From assembly GCA_002453155.1 (NCBI GenBank), contig DKGG01000045.1, forward strand, positions 1-15,266: 15,266 nucleotides of DNA. The letters are read 5' to 3'. This DNA comes from Bdellovibrionaceae bacterium UBA6776. Its GTDB lineage: Bacteria > Bdellovibrionota > Bdellovibrionia > Bdellovibrionales > UBA1609. Shown here piece after piece: positions 1 to 7,683 of the stretch (positions within the stretch are counted from its first letter, which is position 1; every line of letters starts with the position of its first letter). The translations under genes and the position numbers were made by a program. The notes beneath the pieces are model-generated. The model saw nothing but the letters and a program-made list of their open reading frames with translations, ran no database searches and was not told the DNA's origin.

Positions 1-37
1 GAAGCAGGTACCTTTTGGCGGAAGAGATGTTTGGGCG

Positions 38-73
38 AAAAAAAAGCCCTTCGACGGAAATCGAAGGGCTTTT
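38..73 (-). terminator. Intrinsic terminator of the secreted-protein gene
   Basis: A perfect 13-bp inverted repeat (arms 42-54 and 61-73) encloses a 6-base loop. Read on the minus strand, the GC-rich stem (core AGCCCTTCGA) runs into eight T residues, the complement of the A-run at 38-45. It lies about 20 bases after the stop codon of the gene ending at 95, where a rho-independent terminator for that transcript is expected. On the plus strand only four T residues follow the stem, so activity in that direction would be weaker. Confidence 0.9.
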
Positions 74-94
74 GCAAAACCATTGGATTTGCAA

Positions 95-748
95 TTACAG
101 TTTTGTAAAGCTGAAAAGAGGAGGCATCAAACGGCAGGTACTGCCTCCACCACCATCACAGCTTCCGTTTGCACCATCGCAAACTTTTCCATCAGGATTC
201 ACAATGAACTTTCCAGAAGAAGAACCTGAAACGGTCAATGCCGTTGCTAAGTTAAATCCTTTGGTGGAATCGCTGAGGCTTGTTGGTGCATTAAATGCAT
301 CCGAGCCCGTGGTCGAAGTCGAAGCGGTTGAAATGTACATAGCCACCCGGTCGTTGCCATTGGTGCAAGTGGTGGTGGTCCCATCGATCAAAGCGCTTGT
401 GCCACTTTGACAGACATCGAGCTGTGCTTCGGTCCCGGTTGAGCAGTTTCCAGTATCTGAGTTTGCACTGGGTTTAAATTTGATAATATCTGAGAACTCG
501 ATAACGATGCAGGGGTAGGTTCCATTTGCAATGGTTCCTGTGCCCATATTTACTGAGCCAACAAGTTCCATTTCGGTCGGCGAAGAGCTGTTGTCAATCA
601 CCGTGGTTAAATTGGTGCAAAGGGGACTGGTGGAAACGGCCATTTTATAAACTTTCAATTTCAAAGAGCTCGCATTTAAATTGAGATCGGCGGCAGTTGC
701 CGTGGCCGAAGCCAAAGCAAGCGCAAAAATAAGTGACATTCTTTTCAT
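95..748 (-). CDS. Secreted Ser/Thr/Gly-rich protein with eight cysteines, function unknown
   Basis: I do not recognise a named family. The start chosen is the ATG at 748, because GGAGG lies seven bases upstream of it; an in-frame ATG at 763 has no such site and would put acidic residues before the signal peptide. The 217-residue product opens with a clear signal peptide (MKRMS, then a hydrophobic stretch, cleavage likely after ATATA near residue 19). The mature part is rich in Ser, Thr, Gly, Asn and Asp, lacks further membrane segments, and has cysteines at about 44, 80, 102, 113, 128, 190, 197 and 205. The even number suggests disulfides formed outside the cytoplasm. The C-terminus has a glycine run between cysteines and a hydrophobic tail ending FSFTKL. 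It follows a tiny lipoprotein gene by 67 bases, probably in one transcript, and ends at a strong terminator. A periplasmic or surface location is inferred; the role is unknown. Confidence 0.85.
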   Translation of the reverse strand: MKRMSLIFALALASATATAADLNLNASSLKLKVYKMAVSTSPLCTNLTTVIDNSSSPTEMELVGSVNMGTGTIANGTYPCIVIEFSDIIKFKPSANSDTGNCSTGTEAQLDVCQSGTSALIDGTTTTCTNGNDRVAMYISTASTSTTGSDAFNAPTSLSDSTKGFNLATALTVSGSSSGKFIVNPDGKVCDGANGSCDGGGGSTCRLMPPLFSFTKL

Positions 749-815
749 GTTAAATTCCTCCATTAACGGACAGATTTGATGTTTTTTTTATTCTTATTTC
801 GGTGAACTCAGCAAT

Positions 816-938
816 CTATGAGGAGGATCCTACAAGACTAAATGAACTGGTCGTTGACGTAGAGTCGTCACTGCTTCCTGCACAGGAGGCGAGGAAAAAG
901 AGGCTTCCAATCAAAGCGATTCTAAATACGTTCTTCAT
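816..938 (-). CDS. Small 40-residue lipoprotein, function unknown
   Basis: A short gene on the minus strand: ATG at 938, TAG at 816-818, 40 codons. AAAGGAG lies about seven bases before the start. The product begins MKNVFRIALIG, continues with a hydrophobic stretch and reaches a canonical lipobox LASC with the cysteine at residue 19. The signal therefore looks like a lipoprotein signal cut by signal peptidase II, leaving a mature lipopeptide of about 22 residues. That part is almost entirely Ser, Thr, Gly and Asp (CAGSSDDSTSTTSS). Asp is not at +2, so outer-membrane sorting is plausible. It sits 67 bases upstream of the secreted Cys-rich protein, and no terminator is visible between them, so co-expression is likely. 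What it does is unknown. The lipobox plus a good ribosome binding site make a chance open frame unlikely. Confidence 0.75.
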   Translation of the reverse strand: MKNVFRIALIGSLFFLASCAGSSDDSTSTTSSFSLVGSSS

Positions 939-974
939 TCACAATTCTCCTTTTTAGGTTTCCCTTTCGATACA

Positions 975-986
975 AAAGGTACCTTT
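975..986. repeat. GGTACC-centred 12-bp palindrome
   Basis: AAAGGTACCTTT is a perfect 12-bp palindrome 37 bases upstream of the small lipoprotein start. An 11-base version (AAAAGGTACCT) recurs in inverted orientation at 6-16, beyond the terminator of the downstream gene. It could be an operator for the lipoprotein/secreted-protein unit or one copy of a dispersed palindromic repeat. The sequence alone does not decide. Confidence 0.4.
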
Positions 987-1049
987 ACCCTTCGGCCCAC
1001 TGGCCAAAGGTCTTAAGGTGAAAAGTGTACGGATTTGAGAAAAGACCTC

Positions 1050-1069
1050 AAAAAAACACCGTCTGTTTT
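1050..1069 (-). terminator. Possible weak terminator after radA
   Basis: Just after the radA stop, the minus strand has a 6-bp AT-rich stem (AAAACA pairing with TGTTTT, loop GACGG) running into a seven-T tract that shares four bases with the stem. Position and U-tract fit a terminator, but the stem has a single G-C pair, so it may be weak or not functional. Confidence 0.3.
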
Positions 1070-1077
1070 AACCTGAG

Positions 1078-2532
1078 TCAATCGGGAAAAATTGATTGGG
1101 AAGGTGTTTCCCTTCGAGGAGAAGCTGTGCGTTTTGAGCGCACCGGCGCTCCTTGAAACAAAGACTTTTCGAGGGCTCCCACATTGTCCACCCAAATCAC
1201 TTTTAGCCCTTTCATGTCTGCGGACTTCAAATGTTTGGAGTTGGATTTGGGTGCATAAACGGTTTCGAACCCGAGCTTTCGCCCCTCTCGCATCCGCTCC
1301 AGGCCGTGGCTGCTGGCGCGCACCTCTCCGGTCAATCCCACCTCGCCAAAAAACAAAGTTTGTCCCGGCAATGGAATGTTTCGTGCGGCCGACAACAACG
1401 CCGCCACCAATGCCAAATCCACGGAAGGTTCGGTCACGCGAAGTCCGCCCACCACATTGGCATAAACGTCTTTATTTAAAAAACTGCATTGAGAGTGCTT
1501 TTCTAAAACCGCAAGCAACATGTGCAAGCGATTGGTGTCGATCCCCAAAGTGGTTCGCCGCGGAGACGGCAGGGGAGAGTTGTTGGTCAAAGCTTGAATT
1601 TCACAAAGTAGCGGACGGCTGCCTTCGATGGCTGAAAAAACAGAGGACCCAATCAAAGCATCCCGACGTTCTTCCAAAAAGAATTGGGATGGATTCGCCA
1701 CTTCCACAAGGCCCACTTCCGCCATTTGAAACACACCCAATTCATTGGTGGCTCCAAAGCGGTTTTTGATGGCGCGAAGAAGTCGAAATTGATGGTGCCC
1801 ATCGCCTTCGAAAGACAACACGGTGTCCACCATGTGTTCCAAAACCCGTGGACCGGCCAGATTTCCCTCTTTGGTCACATGGCCAATCAAGAACACACAA
1901 ATGTTGTTGGTCTTTGCTAAATTTAAAAGTTTTGCAGCACATTCTCTGACTTGAGAAACTGAACCTGGCGCACTTTCAATTTCTTCGGTGTAAACCGTTT
2001 GAATAGAGTCGATGATCAAAACATCTGGAGTGTCCTTCAAAGCAATGTTTAAAATGCTTTCCAAACAACTTTCACTGGCCACTTGGACCTTGGGATCGCT
2101 CACGCCCAACCGCGCTGCCCGAAGGGACGTTTGTTGAACACTCTCCTCTGCAGAAACATACAAAACTTTAGATCCCTGTTTGGCCAAGCCACCCGCCATC
2201 TGCATCACGATGGTGCTTTTTCCGATTCCTGGATCCCCACCAATCAAAGTGTAGCTTCCGTAAACCACACCACCGCCCAGCACGCGATCCAACTCGGGGA
2301 GTCCTGTGTTCATCCGATCGGCCTTTGCAATCTTAGGAACATCATTGATGGGCCAAGTTTGGGGAGTTCCTGCCGATTCTTTGACCCAGGCCGTTCGTTT
2401 GGACTTAGATGTGGTCAAAGGAGTCTCTTCCACAAACGAGTTCCAGGAGTTGCAGTCCGAACACCGGCCTTCCCAACGGGGACGTTTTGCACCGCAAGAC
2501 TGACAAACATAGACTGTTTTTGATTTCGCCAC
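1078..2532 (-). CDS. radA: DNA repair protein RadA
   Basis: RadA is a RecA-like ATPase that promotes branch migration and processing of recombination intermediates in the cytoplasm. The 484-residue product has the full family layout. An N-terminal C4 zinc finger has cysteines at 10, 13, 24 and 27 (CQSCG and CSDC). The RecA-type ATPase core has Walker A GGDPGIGKST at 98-107 and a Walker B-like LIIDS near 172. The RadA signature KNRFG is at 256-260. A C-terminal Lon-protease-like domain covers roughly 300-460. Length is slightly above the usual 450-460 because of a basic, Ser/Pro-rich tail after about 462. The start is GTG at 2532, preceded by a GAGGGGG site; the zinc finger begins nine residues in, so no longer start is needed. 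It is transcribed divergently from the lytic transglycosylase gene. No promoter could be assigned confidently in the 140-base divergent gap. Confidence 0.97.
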   Translation of the reverse strand: MAKSKTVYVCQSCGAKRPRWEGRCSDCNSWNSFVEETPLTTSKSKRTAWVKESAGTPQTWPINDVPKIAKADRMNTGLPELDRVLGGGVVYGSYTLIGGDPGIGKSTIVMQMAGGLAKQGSKVLYVSAEESVQQTSLRAARLGVSDPKVQVASESCLESILNIALKDTPDVLIIDSIQTVYTEEIESAPGSVSQVRECAAKLLNLAKTNNICVFLIGHVTKEGNLAGPRVLEHMVDTVLSFEGDGHHQFRLLRAIKNRFGATNELGVFQMAEVGLVEVANPSQFFLEERRDALIGSSVFSAIEGSRPLLCEIQALTNNSPLPSPRRTTLGIDTNRLHMLLAVLEKHSQCSFLNKDVYANVVGGLRVTEPSVDLALVAALLSAARNIPLPGQTLFFGEVGLTGEVRASSHGLERMREGRKLGFETVYAPKSNSKHLKSADMKGLKVIWVDNVGALEKSLFQGAPVRSKRTASPRRETPSQSIFPD

Positions 2533-2672
2533 AGGAAGCCCCCTCTTTAGTCCAAATCGTGCACAGGTTGTACCACAAGCCTTACCAACATCCTAGCTGC
2601 ACTGGATCTGGCCTTAGAAAACCCTTGAAAAAATGCAACACTAAGATCTGATAGTTGGTTGGGGGCATCAAT

Positions 2673-4937
2673 TTGCAAAGATTAAAATGGTTCGTCTTAT
2701 TCTCACTGATCGTGGGTGGAGCTCAACTGAGTTCGAAACCCAAAAAAACAGAATTCCAAGTGGGGTTTGATTCCTTTCAGGCGAAAAAATATGCAGAAGC
2801 CAAAGAGCATTTCGAAAAGAGTTTGAAAGATTCCAAAGATCTTTCCACGTATGCACAGTTTTATTTGGCGTCCATTCAATTTGAGTTGGGTGATTTGGCC
2901 CAGTCTAAAAAAATCATCACGGATATTTTAAACGGGTCTCCAAAGCCCTCCGGAGAATTAAAAAACCGCTCCTTGTACCTCTTGGCTCAAATTCATCAGA
3001 AAAATGAAGACTGGAAAGAAGCCCGCTGGGTGTTGTCCCGCTTGTCGCGCCATTGGCGCTATTCCCCTCAGTACCCAGAAGTTCTCTATCAATTGGTGCG
3101 TGCTGAAAAGAAAATGAAGCGCAACCGATCCGCGTGTATTTTTGCTCGCAAGCTCTTTTCAAAATATCCTCAAGATGAGCTTTTGTCCGACTGGGGAGTG
3201 GATCTTCGATCCAACAAAGTCTATGGGGAGCCGGTCCACTGTACGGCAAAGATCAGTGATGTGAACCGACGCATGAGAGTGTTGCAGCTTTCCGGACATT
3301 CACAACAGGCCCGCGAAGAGGCTCTTGCTCTTCGAACGACCCTGAAAGGGGATGACCTCGAGGAATTGGATCTTGCCTATTCTCGCTTTCTTGTGAATGA
3401 GGGAATGATCGATGAGGCTTTGGATTTGCTCAAGCAAAAGAAAGAGTCTCAAAAAGACAACTTTGATTATCTGATGCGTTTGGCTTTTGCCGCAGCTCGC
3501 GGGGGCGAAGCACGTACAGCTATCGGTGCTTATGAAAAGGCCCACAAGTTGAAACCTCAATCTCGAGATGGACGTGAGGCTTTGTTTCACGCCGCTTTTT
3601 TAAGTTACCAGTTTCAAGATTATGATGGTGCCATTCGAAAATTTTCGGAACTTGTAAAAGAGTACCCTCGTTCGGGTTTGGCAAGGGATGCGAAATGGCA
3701 TTTGGCCTGGCTTCATTATTTAAGATCTGATTTTGAAGGGGCCATTAAAAAATTTGAAGAGGCTCGAGTGGCCAATTCCCAAAGAAGAAGAGGTGGATCT
3801 TCTTATTTGGCGGAAAAACTTTTGTATTGGAGATCCATGGCTCAGCTGCGATTGGATAAAACCGAAGAGGCCCAAAAAGGATTTCTTCAAATCATCCAAG
3901 ATCAGCCCTATTCCTTTTATTCTCTTTTGTCTCGAGCCCGTTTGGAGCAATTTGCGGCAGCTGTTAAAGACAAAGATTCCGACAAAGATGGACGGGTTCC
4001 CGCCACGTTTGCCTGGCGTGAGTTTTCCGGAACGGTGAAAGACACTTCGGCAGAAGAAGAGGAGTCCGAAGAAAAGCTTGCGGATCAAAAAGTGGATGCA
4101 GAAGAAGAGCCCGTTCCGCCGGAAGAAATGTTTAAAGACTCGACATCCTTAGAGCGTTTGAAAACTGCCAAAGCCCTGATGGATGTGGGACAAAGCGACT
4201 GGGCCCGGTGGGAGCTTTACGAGATCGAAAGGAAATCACGCAGCTCTCAAGTGCGGAGAAAACTCATTGAACTGTATGAAGAGTTGGGTGCCTACCACCG
4301 CTCGGCTCGAATGGCAGAGCTTTATTTTGGAATGGAACGGCACCGCTTGGGATTTCAAGGAGCCAATGGTCTTTGGAAATCCATGTATCCTGAAGCCTAT
4401 GAAAAGGTGGTTAAAAAAGAAGTGTCTCGCCAAGGAATTCCTAAAGAGTGGGTTTGGGCCATCATGCGGGCAGAAAGTCTTTTTCGCCCCGACGTGATCT
4501 CGCCTGTGGGAGCTAAAGGACTGATGCAGATCATGCCTTACACCGGAGCCAACTTGGCGCGGTTGAGGGGGGATGACTCCTTTCATGCCGAAGATCTTTT
4601 TATTCCCGAAACCAATGTGGCCCTGGGGTCTCAATACCTCTCAAGGCTTGGAAGAATCTTTGGAAATTCCTTTCCAGTTGTTGCAGCAAGTTACAACGCG
4701 GGTCCCCATAGAGTGAAGGGTTGGCTGATGAATTTTGGTCACTTGGAGGTGGACGAATTCATCGAACATATTCCCTTTGTGGAAACTCGAAATTACGTCA
4801 AAAGGGTTTTGAGCAATCAATTTTTCTACCATGCACTTTATGAGAACAAAATGAAGCCCGATCAGTGGTTGATTCAGCCGCTGGGAGTCCCCATTCCTCA
4901 AAAGCTCTCTGCAAGAGAAAACTGGGAAGAACTGTAA
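2673..4937 (+). CDS. TPR-containing soluble lytic murein transglycosylase (Slt70 type)
   Basis: This is a periplasmic enzyme that cleaves the MurNAc-GlcNAc bond of peptidoglycan to form 1,6-anhydro-MurNAc ends (GH23, Slt family). I chose the TTG at 2673 because GGGGG lies seven bases upstream; an in-frame TTG at 2655 lacks a ribosome binding site. The product then has about 754 residues and starts with a signal-like sequence (QRLKWFVLFSLIVGG). The first 450 residues are helical TPR-like repeats (for example YAEAKEHFEKSL and YDGAIRKFSELVKEYP). A very acidic linker lies at about 457-486. The SLT domain is near 580-700, with catalytic Glu about 601 in MRAES, then GAKGLMQIMP and the ASYNAGPHRVKGWL motif. 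All hallmark residues are present. It precedes oppA by 74 bases that carry a candidate promoter, so it may be a separate transcription unit. Confidence 0.92.
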   Translation: MQRLKWFVLFSLIVGGAQLSSKPKKTEFQVGFDSFQAKKYAEAKEHFEKSLKDSKDLSTYAQFYLASIQFELGDLAQSKKIITDILNGSPKPSGELKNRSLYLLAQIHQKNEDWKEARWVLSRLSRHWRYSPQYPEVLYQLVRAEKKMKRNRSACIFARKLFSKYPQDELLSDWGVDLRSNKVYGEPVHCTAKISDVNRRMRVLQLSGHSQQAREEALALRTTLKGDDLEELDLAYSRFLVNEGMIDEALDLLKQKKESQKDNFDYLMRLAFAAARGGEARTAIGAYEKAHKLKPQSRDGREALFHAAFLSYQFQDYDGAIRKFSELVKEYPRSGLARDAKWHLAWLHYLRSDFEGAIKKFEEARVANSQRRRGGSSYLAEKLLYWRSMAQLRLDKTEEAQKGFLQIIQDQPYSFYSLLSRARLEQFAAAVKDKDSDKDGRVPATFAWREFSGTVKDTSAEEEESEEKLADQKVDAEEEPVPPEEMFKDSTSLERLKTAKALMDVGQSDWARWELYEIERKSRSSQVRRKLIELYEELGAYHRSARMAELYFGMERHRLGFQGANGLWKSMYPEAYEKVVKKEVSRQGIPKEWVWAIMRAESLFRPDVISPVGAKGLMQIMPYTGANLARLRGDDSFHAEDLFIPETNVALGSQYLSRLGRIFGNSFPVVAASYNAGPHRVKGWLMNFGHLEVDEFIEHIPFVETRNYVKRVLSNQFFYHALYENKMKPDQWLIQPLGVPIPQKLSARENWEEL

Positions 4938-4948
4938 AGGCGTCCACC

Positions 4949-4977
4949 TTGACTTAAAGCCGCATTCGATCTCAAAT
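4949..4977 (+). promoter_or_regulatory. Candidate sigma-70-type promoter for the opp operon
   Basis: TTGACT (4949-4954) and TCAAAT (4972-4977) are separated by 17 bases and lie 35 bases before the oppA start codon. The -35 matches consensus at 5 of 6 positions and the -10 at 4 of 6. A strong GGGGAGGGG ribosome binding site follows at 4997-5005. Confidence 0.5.
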
Positions 4978-5011
4978 GCTTCCGTAAAAAGTATACGGGG
5001 AGGGGATTCGA

Positions 5012-6610
5012 ATGCGTTTCAACATCGCGGGCACGATTTTATTAAGCAGTGTATTTTTGGTACTGAGTTCTTTGGGTTGCACCAAGAAAGCCACTTTGGA
5101 TTACGGTCTAAAGGTGGAAGAAACTTTGCGCATCAATCTTTCTCAAGAACCTCCGTCTTTGGATTGGCACAAATCCACCGACACCACTTCCGCGTTGATC
5201 GAATACAATATGATGGATGGGTTGACCGAGTTTGATTTGAAGGATCCCGAACTCAGTGTAATTCCAGCCCTTGCGGAAAGCTGGTCCCCATCAAACAACT
5301 CTAAAAAATGGACCTTCACTTTGCGTAAGGATGTAAAGTGGACCGACGGAAAGGCCTTTGAAGCTCAACAGATCATTGATGCTTGGGAAAGGCTTCTCAA
5401 TCCAGAGACGGCTTCACAATATGCGTACTTCCTTTTTAGTGTGAAAAATGCAGAGGAATACAACACCGGAAAAATCAAAGATTTTTCAAAAGTGGGTGTT
5501 TCCAAAAATGAACAGGGTCAATTGGTTGTGGAGTTGAAAGCACCAATGAGTTATTTCCCTTCGCTCCTCACTCACCACGCGACCTATCCCATCCGCTTGG
5601 ATGTGATCAAAGAACATGGAGACCGTTGGACCGATCCGGAGAACATTCAAACTTTAGGTGCTTTCAAATTGAAGATTTGGGACCACGACAAAGCGTTGGT
5701 ATTGGAGCGAAACGACGGCTACTATGGAGCAAAAGCAAGAGTTAAAAATGTCTATGGTTACATGATCAACGAATACTCAACGGCCCTTGGGCTTTTTGAG
5801 TCCGGTCGATTGGATTACCAAAACACCATTCCTGGAAACGAATTGGCGACTTTAAGAACTCAGCCCACTTTTCGAGAGTCACCGATTTTGGGCATGTACT
5901 ATTATGGATTTAACACCCGAAAAAAACCATTTAATGACGTTCGTGTTCGAAAGGCCTTTTTGTACGCCATCGATCGCAGACAGATTACAGATCTCTTAGG
6001 AGGGGACATGTCTCCTCTTTCCGGTTGGGTTCCGAAGGGGATGTTTGGTTATCAAGAAAATGTAGGCATTCAATATGATCCTGAGAAAGCTAAAAAACTT
6101 TTGAAGGAAGCGGGCTACGAGGATCCTTCAAAATTTCCACGCATTGTTTTGGGATTTAACTCCAATGAAAATCACCAAAGAATTGCCGAAAACTATCAGG
6201 CGCAGATCAAGAAGAACTTAGGGGTTCAAATCGAACTGCAAAGTGAAGAGTGGAAAGTGTATTTGAACCGCGTGCGCACAGACACGCCGGACATTTACCG
6301 CATGGGATGGTTGGCGGATTATCCAGATCCAGACAATTTCCTAAATCTAATGACCAAGGTTTCAGAGAACAACCACACCGGTTGGTCCAATCCGAAATTT
6401 GATCAATTGATCGATCAAGGTTCCAGCATCACTGACAAAGAAGAACGTCGGGGAATTTATTTAAAGGCGCAAAAAATCCTCACCGAAGAGGATGTGCCTG
6501 TGCACCCCATCTACTCTATGGTTTCCCATTCTTTGGTTTCCGAACGGGTGAAAGACTTTCCCATCAACAGCATGGACAAAGTGGTGCTTAAAGGAGTCAG
6601 TCTGAAGTGA
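5012..6610 (+). CDS. oppA: Peptide ABC transporter substrate-binding lipoprotein, OppA-like
   Basis: This is the extracytoplasmic solute-binding component of an oligopeptide importer (SBP family 5, OppA/DppA class). The 532-residue product has a lipoprotein-type signal ending SSLGC (Cys 23); serine at -3 is a slightly atypical lipobox. The body carries family hallmarks: LSQEPPSLDWHKSTDT near residue 45, the MMDGLTEFD segment, ALAESWSPS, a WTFTLRKDVKWTDGK stretch near 105-120, GFNTRKKPFNDVRVRKA near 302-318 and the GWLADYPDPDNFL motif near 430. The last two resemble oligopeptide-binding rather than nickel-binding members. The length is typical. The ATG at 5012 follows an excellent ribosome binding site. 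The gene overlaps oppB by four bases, so translation is probably coupled. Oligopeptides are the likely substrate, but related proteins also bind murein peptides, which would suit the lytic transglycosylase next door. Confidence 0.92.
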   Translation: MRFNIAGTILLSSVFLVLSSLGCTKKATLDYGLKVEETLRINLSQEPPSLDWHKSTDTTSALIEYNMMDGLTEFDLKDPELSVIPALAESWSPSNNSKKWTFTLRKDVKWTDGKAFEAQQIIDAWERLLNPETASQYAYFLFSVKNAEEYNTGKIKDFSKVGVSKNEQGQLVVELKAPMSYFPSLLTHHATYPIRLDVIKEHGDRWTDPENIQTLGAFKLKIWDHDKALVLERNDGYYGAKARVKNVYGYMINEYSTALGLFESGRLDYQNTIPGNELATLRTQPTFRESPILGMYYYGFNTRKKPFNDVRVRKAFLYAIDRRQITDLLGGDMSPLSGWVPKGMFGYQENVGIQYDPEKAKKLLKEAGYEDPSKFPRIVLGFNSNENHQRIAENYQAQIKKNLGVQIELQSEEWKVYLNRVRTDTPDIYRMGWLADYPDPDNFLNLMTKVSENNHTGWSNPKFDQLIDQGSSITDKEERRGIYLKAQKILTEEDVPVHPIYSMVSHSLVSERVKDFPINSMDKVVLKGVSLK

Positions 6611-7683
6611 AGGCGTTGATTCGTAAAGCTTCCTTTTTACCCTTAGGACTGTTTGCTCTTTCTGTGGTGTGGACTTTCCTAGGGTATGAGCTTCCGGCGG
6701 TTTTGCTTGGAGCCTTTATTTTTACCACATTGGGATACTTTTCTTTTTATGTGATCGAGAACCATCTCTCGACCTATGTTTTCCGAAGAGTTTTGGAAGC
6801 GGCCTTCACCATTTTTGTCATCGCCTCTTTGACATTTCTTTTATTGAGGTTGGTTCCCGGTGGACCTTTTGACGAGGAAAAGGCCCTGCCTCCAGAAATC
6901 AAAGCAAACATCGAAGCAAAGTATGGGTTGAATGATCCGCTTTGGAAACAGTACGTGAACTACATGGGTGGATTGGTGCAAGGAGATTTGGGAGAGTCCT
7001 ACAAATATGTGGGACGGCCAATCACCGAGATCATCGCCTCTGCGCTTCCCACATCCATTCAGTTGGGGGTGTATGCCCTATTGGTGGCCTATCTTTTAGG
7101 TTTGCCCTTAGGAGTGATCGCGGCATCAAAGCACGGGGAATGGCTGGACTCGGCTTTAATGATTGTTGCCATCAGTGGAGTCTCGTTGCCGAGCTTTTTG
7201 GTGGCACCATTGTTTGTCATGTTGTTTTCTTTCACTTTGGGTTGGTTTGAACCGGCATTGTGGATGGGGCCCAGTTACTACGTTTTACCGATGGTCGTTC
7301 TTGGAATTCGACCGGCGGCGGGAATTGCCCGATTGACCCGAGCCAGTGTTTTGGAAGTGATTCGCTCGGACTTTATTCGAACGGCCAAATCCAAAGGTCT
7401 TTCGTGGCGAAAGGTTTTGTTTAAACATGTGTTTCGAAATTCATTGGTTCCCGTGCTGTCTTTGGCCGGACCTATGGTTGCAGGAATTTTGACCGGTTCT
7501 TTTATCATCGAATTGATTTTTGCCATTCCTGGATTGGCGAAGCACATGGTTCAAAGTGTGACCAATCGAGATTATCCTTTGGTGTTGGGTGCAACTTTGT
7601 TGTTCTCTATTTTGTTAGTGGTGGCCAATTTGCTGATGGATTTGGTGATTGCCATGATCGATCCGCGGGTGAAGTTCACATGA
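6607..7683 (+). CDS. oppB: Peptide ABC transporter permease, OppB-like, with extended N-terminus
   Basis: This is one of the two inner-membrane permeases of the peptide importer. The GTG start overlaps the oppA stop in GTGA, the usual sign of translational coupling. Residues from about 57 (YVFRRVLEAAFTIFVIASLTF, then LRLVPGGPFD) align with the ordinary OppB N-terminus. The rest shows the expected membrane segments and the EAA-type loop that contacts the ATPase (IRTAKSKGLSWRKVLFKHVF, about 257-276). At 358 residues it is about 50 longer than usual OppB. The extra first 56 residues look like two added membrane helices (about 9-26 and 29-50). An internal GTG at 6751 would remove most of this but has no ribosome binding site. 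The permease pairs with OppC immediately downstream (ATGA overlap). Confidence 0.93.
   Translation: MKALIRKASFLPLGLFALSVVWTFLGYELPAVLLGAFIFTTLGYFSFYVIENHLSTYVFRRVLEAAFTIFVIASLTFLLLRLVPGGPFDEEKALPPEIKANIEAKYGLNDPLWKQYVNYMGGLVQGDLGESYKYVGRPITEIIASALPTSIQLGVYALLVAYLLGLPLGVIAASKHGEWLDSALMIVAISGVSLPSFLVAPLFVMLFSFTLGWFEPALWMGPSYYVLPMVVLGIRPAAGIARLTRASVLEVIRSDFIRTAKSKGLSWRKVLFKHVFRNSLVPVLSLAGPMVAGILTGSFIIELIFAIPGLAKHMVQSVTNRDYPLVLGATLLFSILLVVANLLMDLVIAMIDPRVKFT

Noticed and set aside
133..145. GGCAGGTACTGCC near-palindrome in the secreted-protein gene
   Set aside because: It lies within the coding Gly/Ser/Cys region near the C-terminus and is explained by codons there.
15..410. Plus-strand open frame opposite the secreted protein
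   Set aside because: It is antisense to a gene with a signal peptide, ribosome binding site and terminator, and has no start signal or recognisable domain.
2625..2652. TTGAAA-N16-TCTGAT as a promoter for the lytic transglycosylase gene
   Set aside because: The -10 is a poor match and would leave almost no leader before the ribosome binding site at 2661, so I did not list it.
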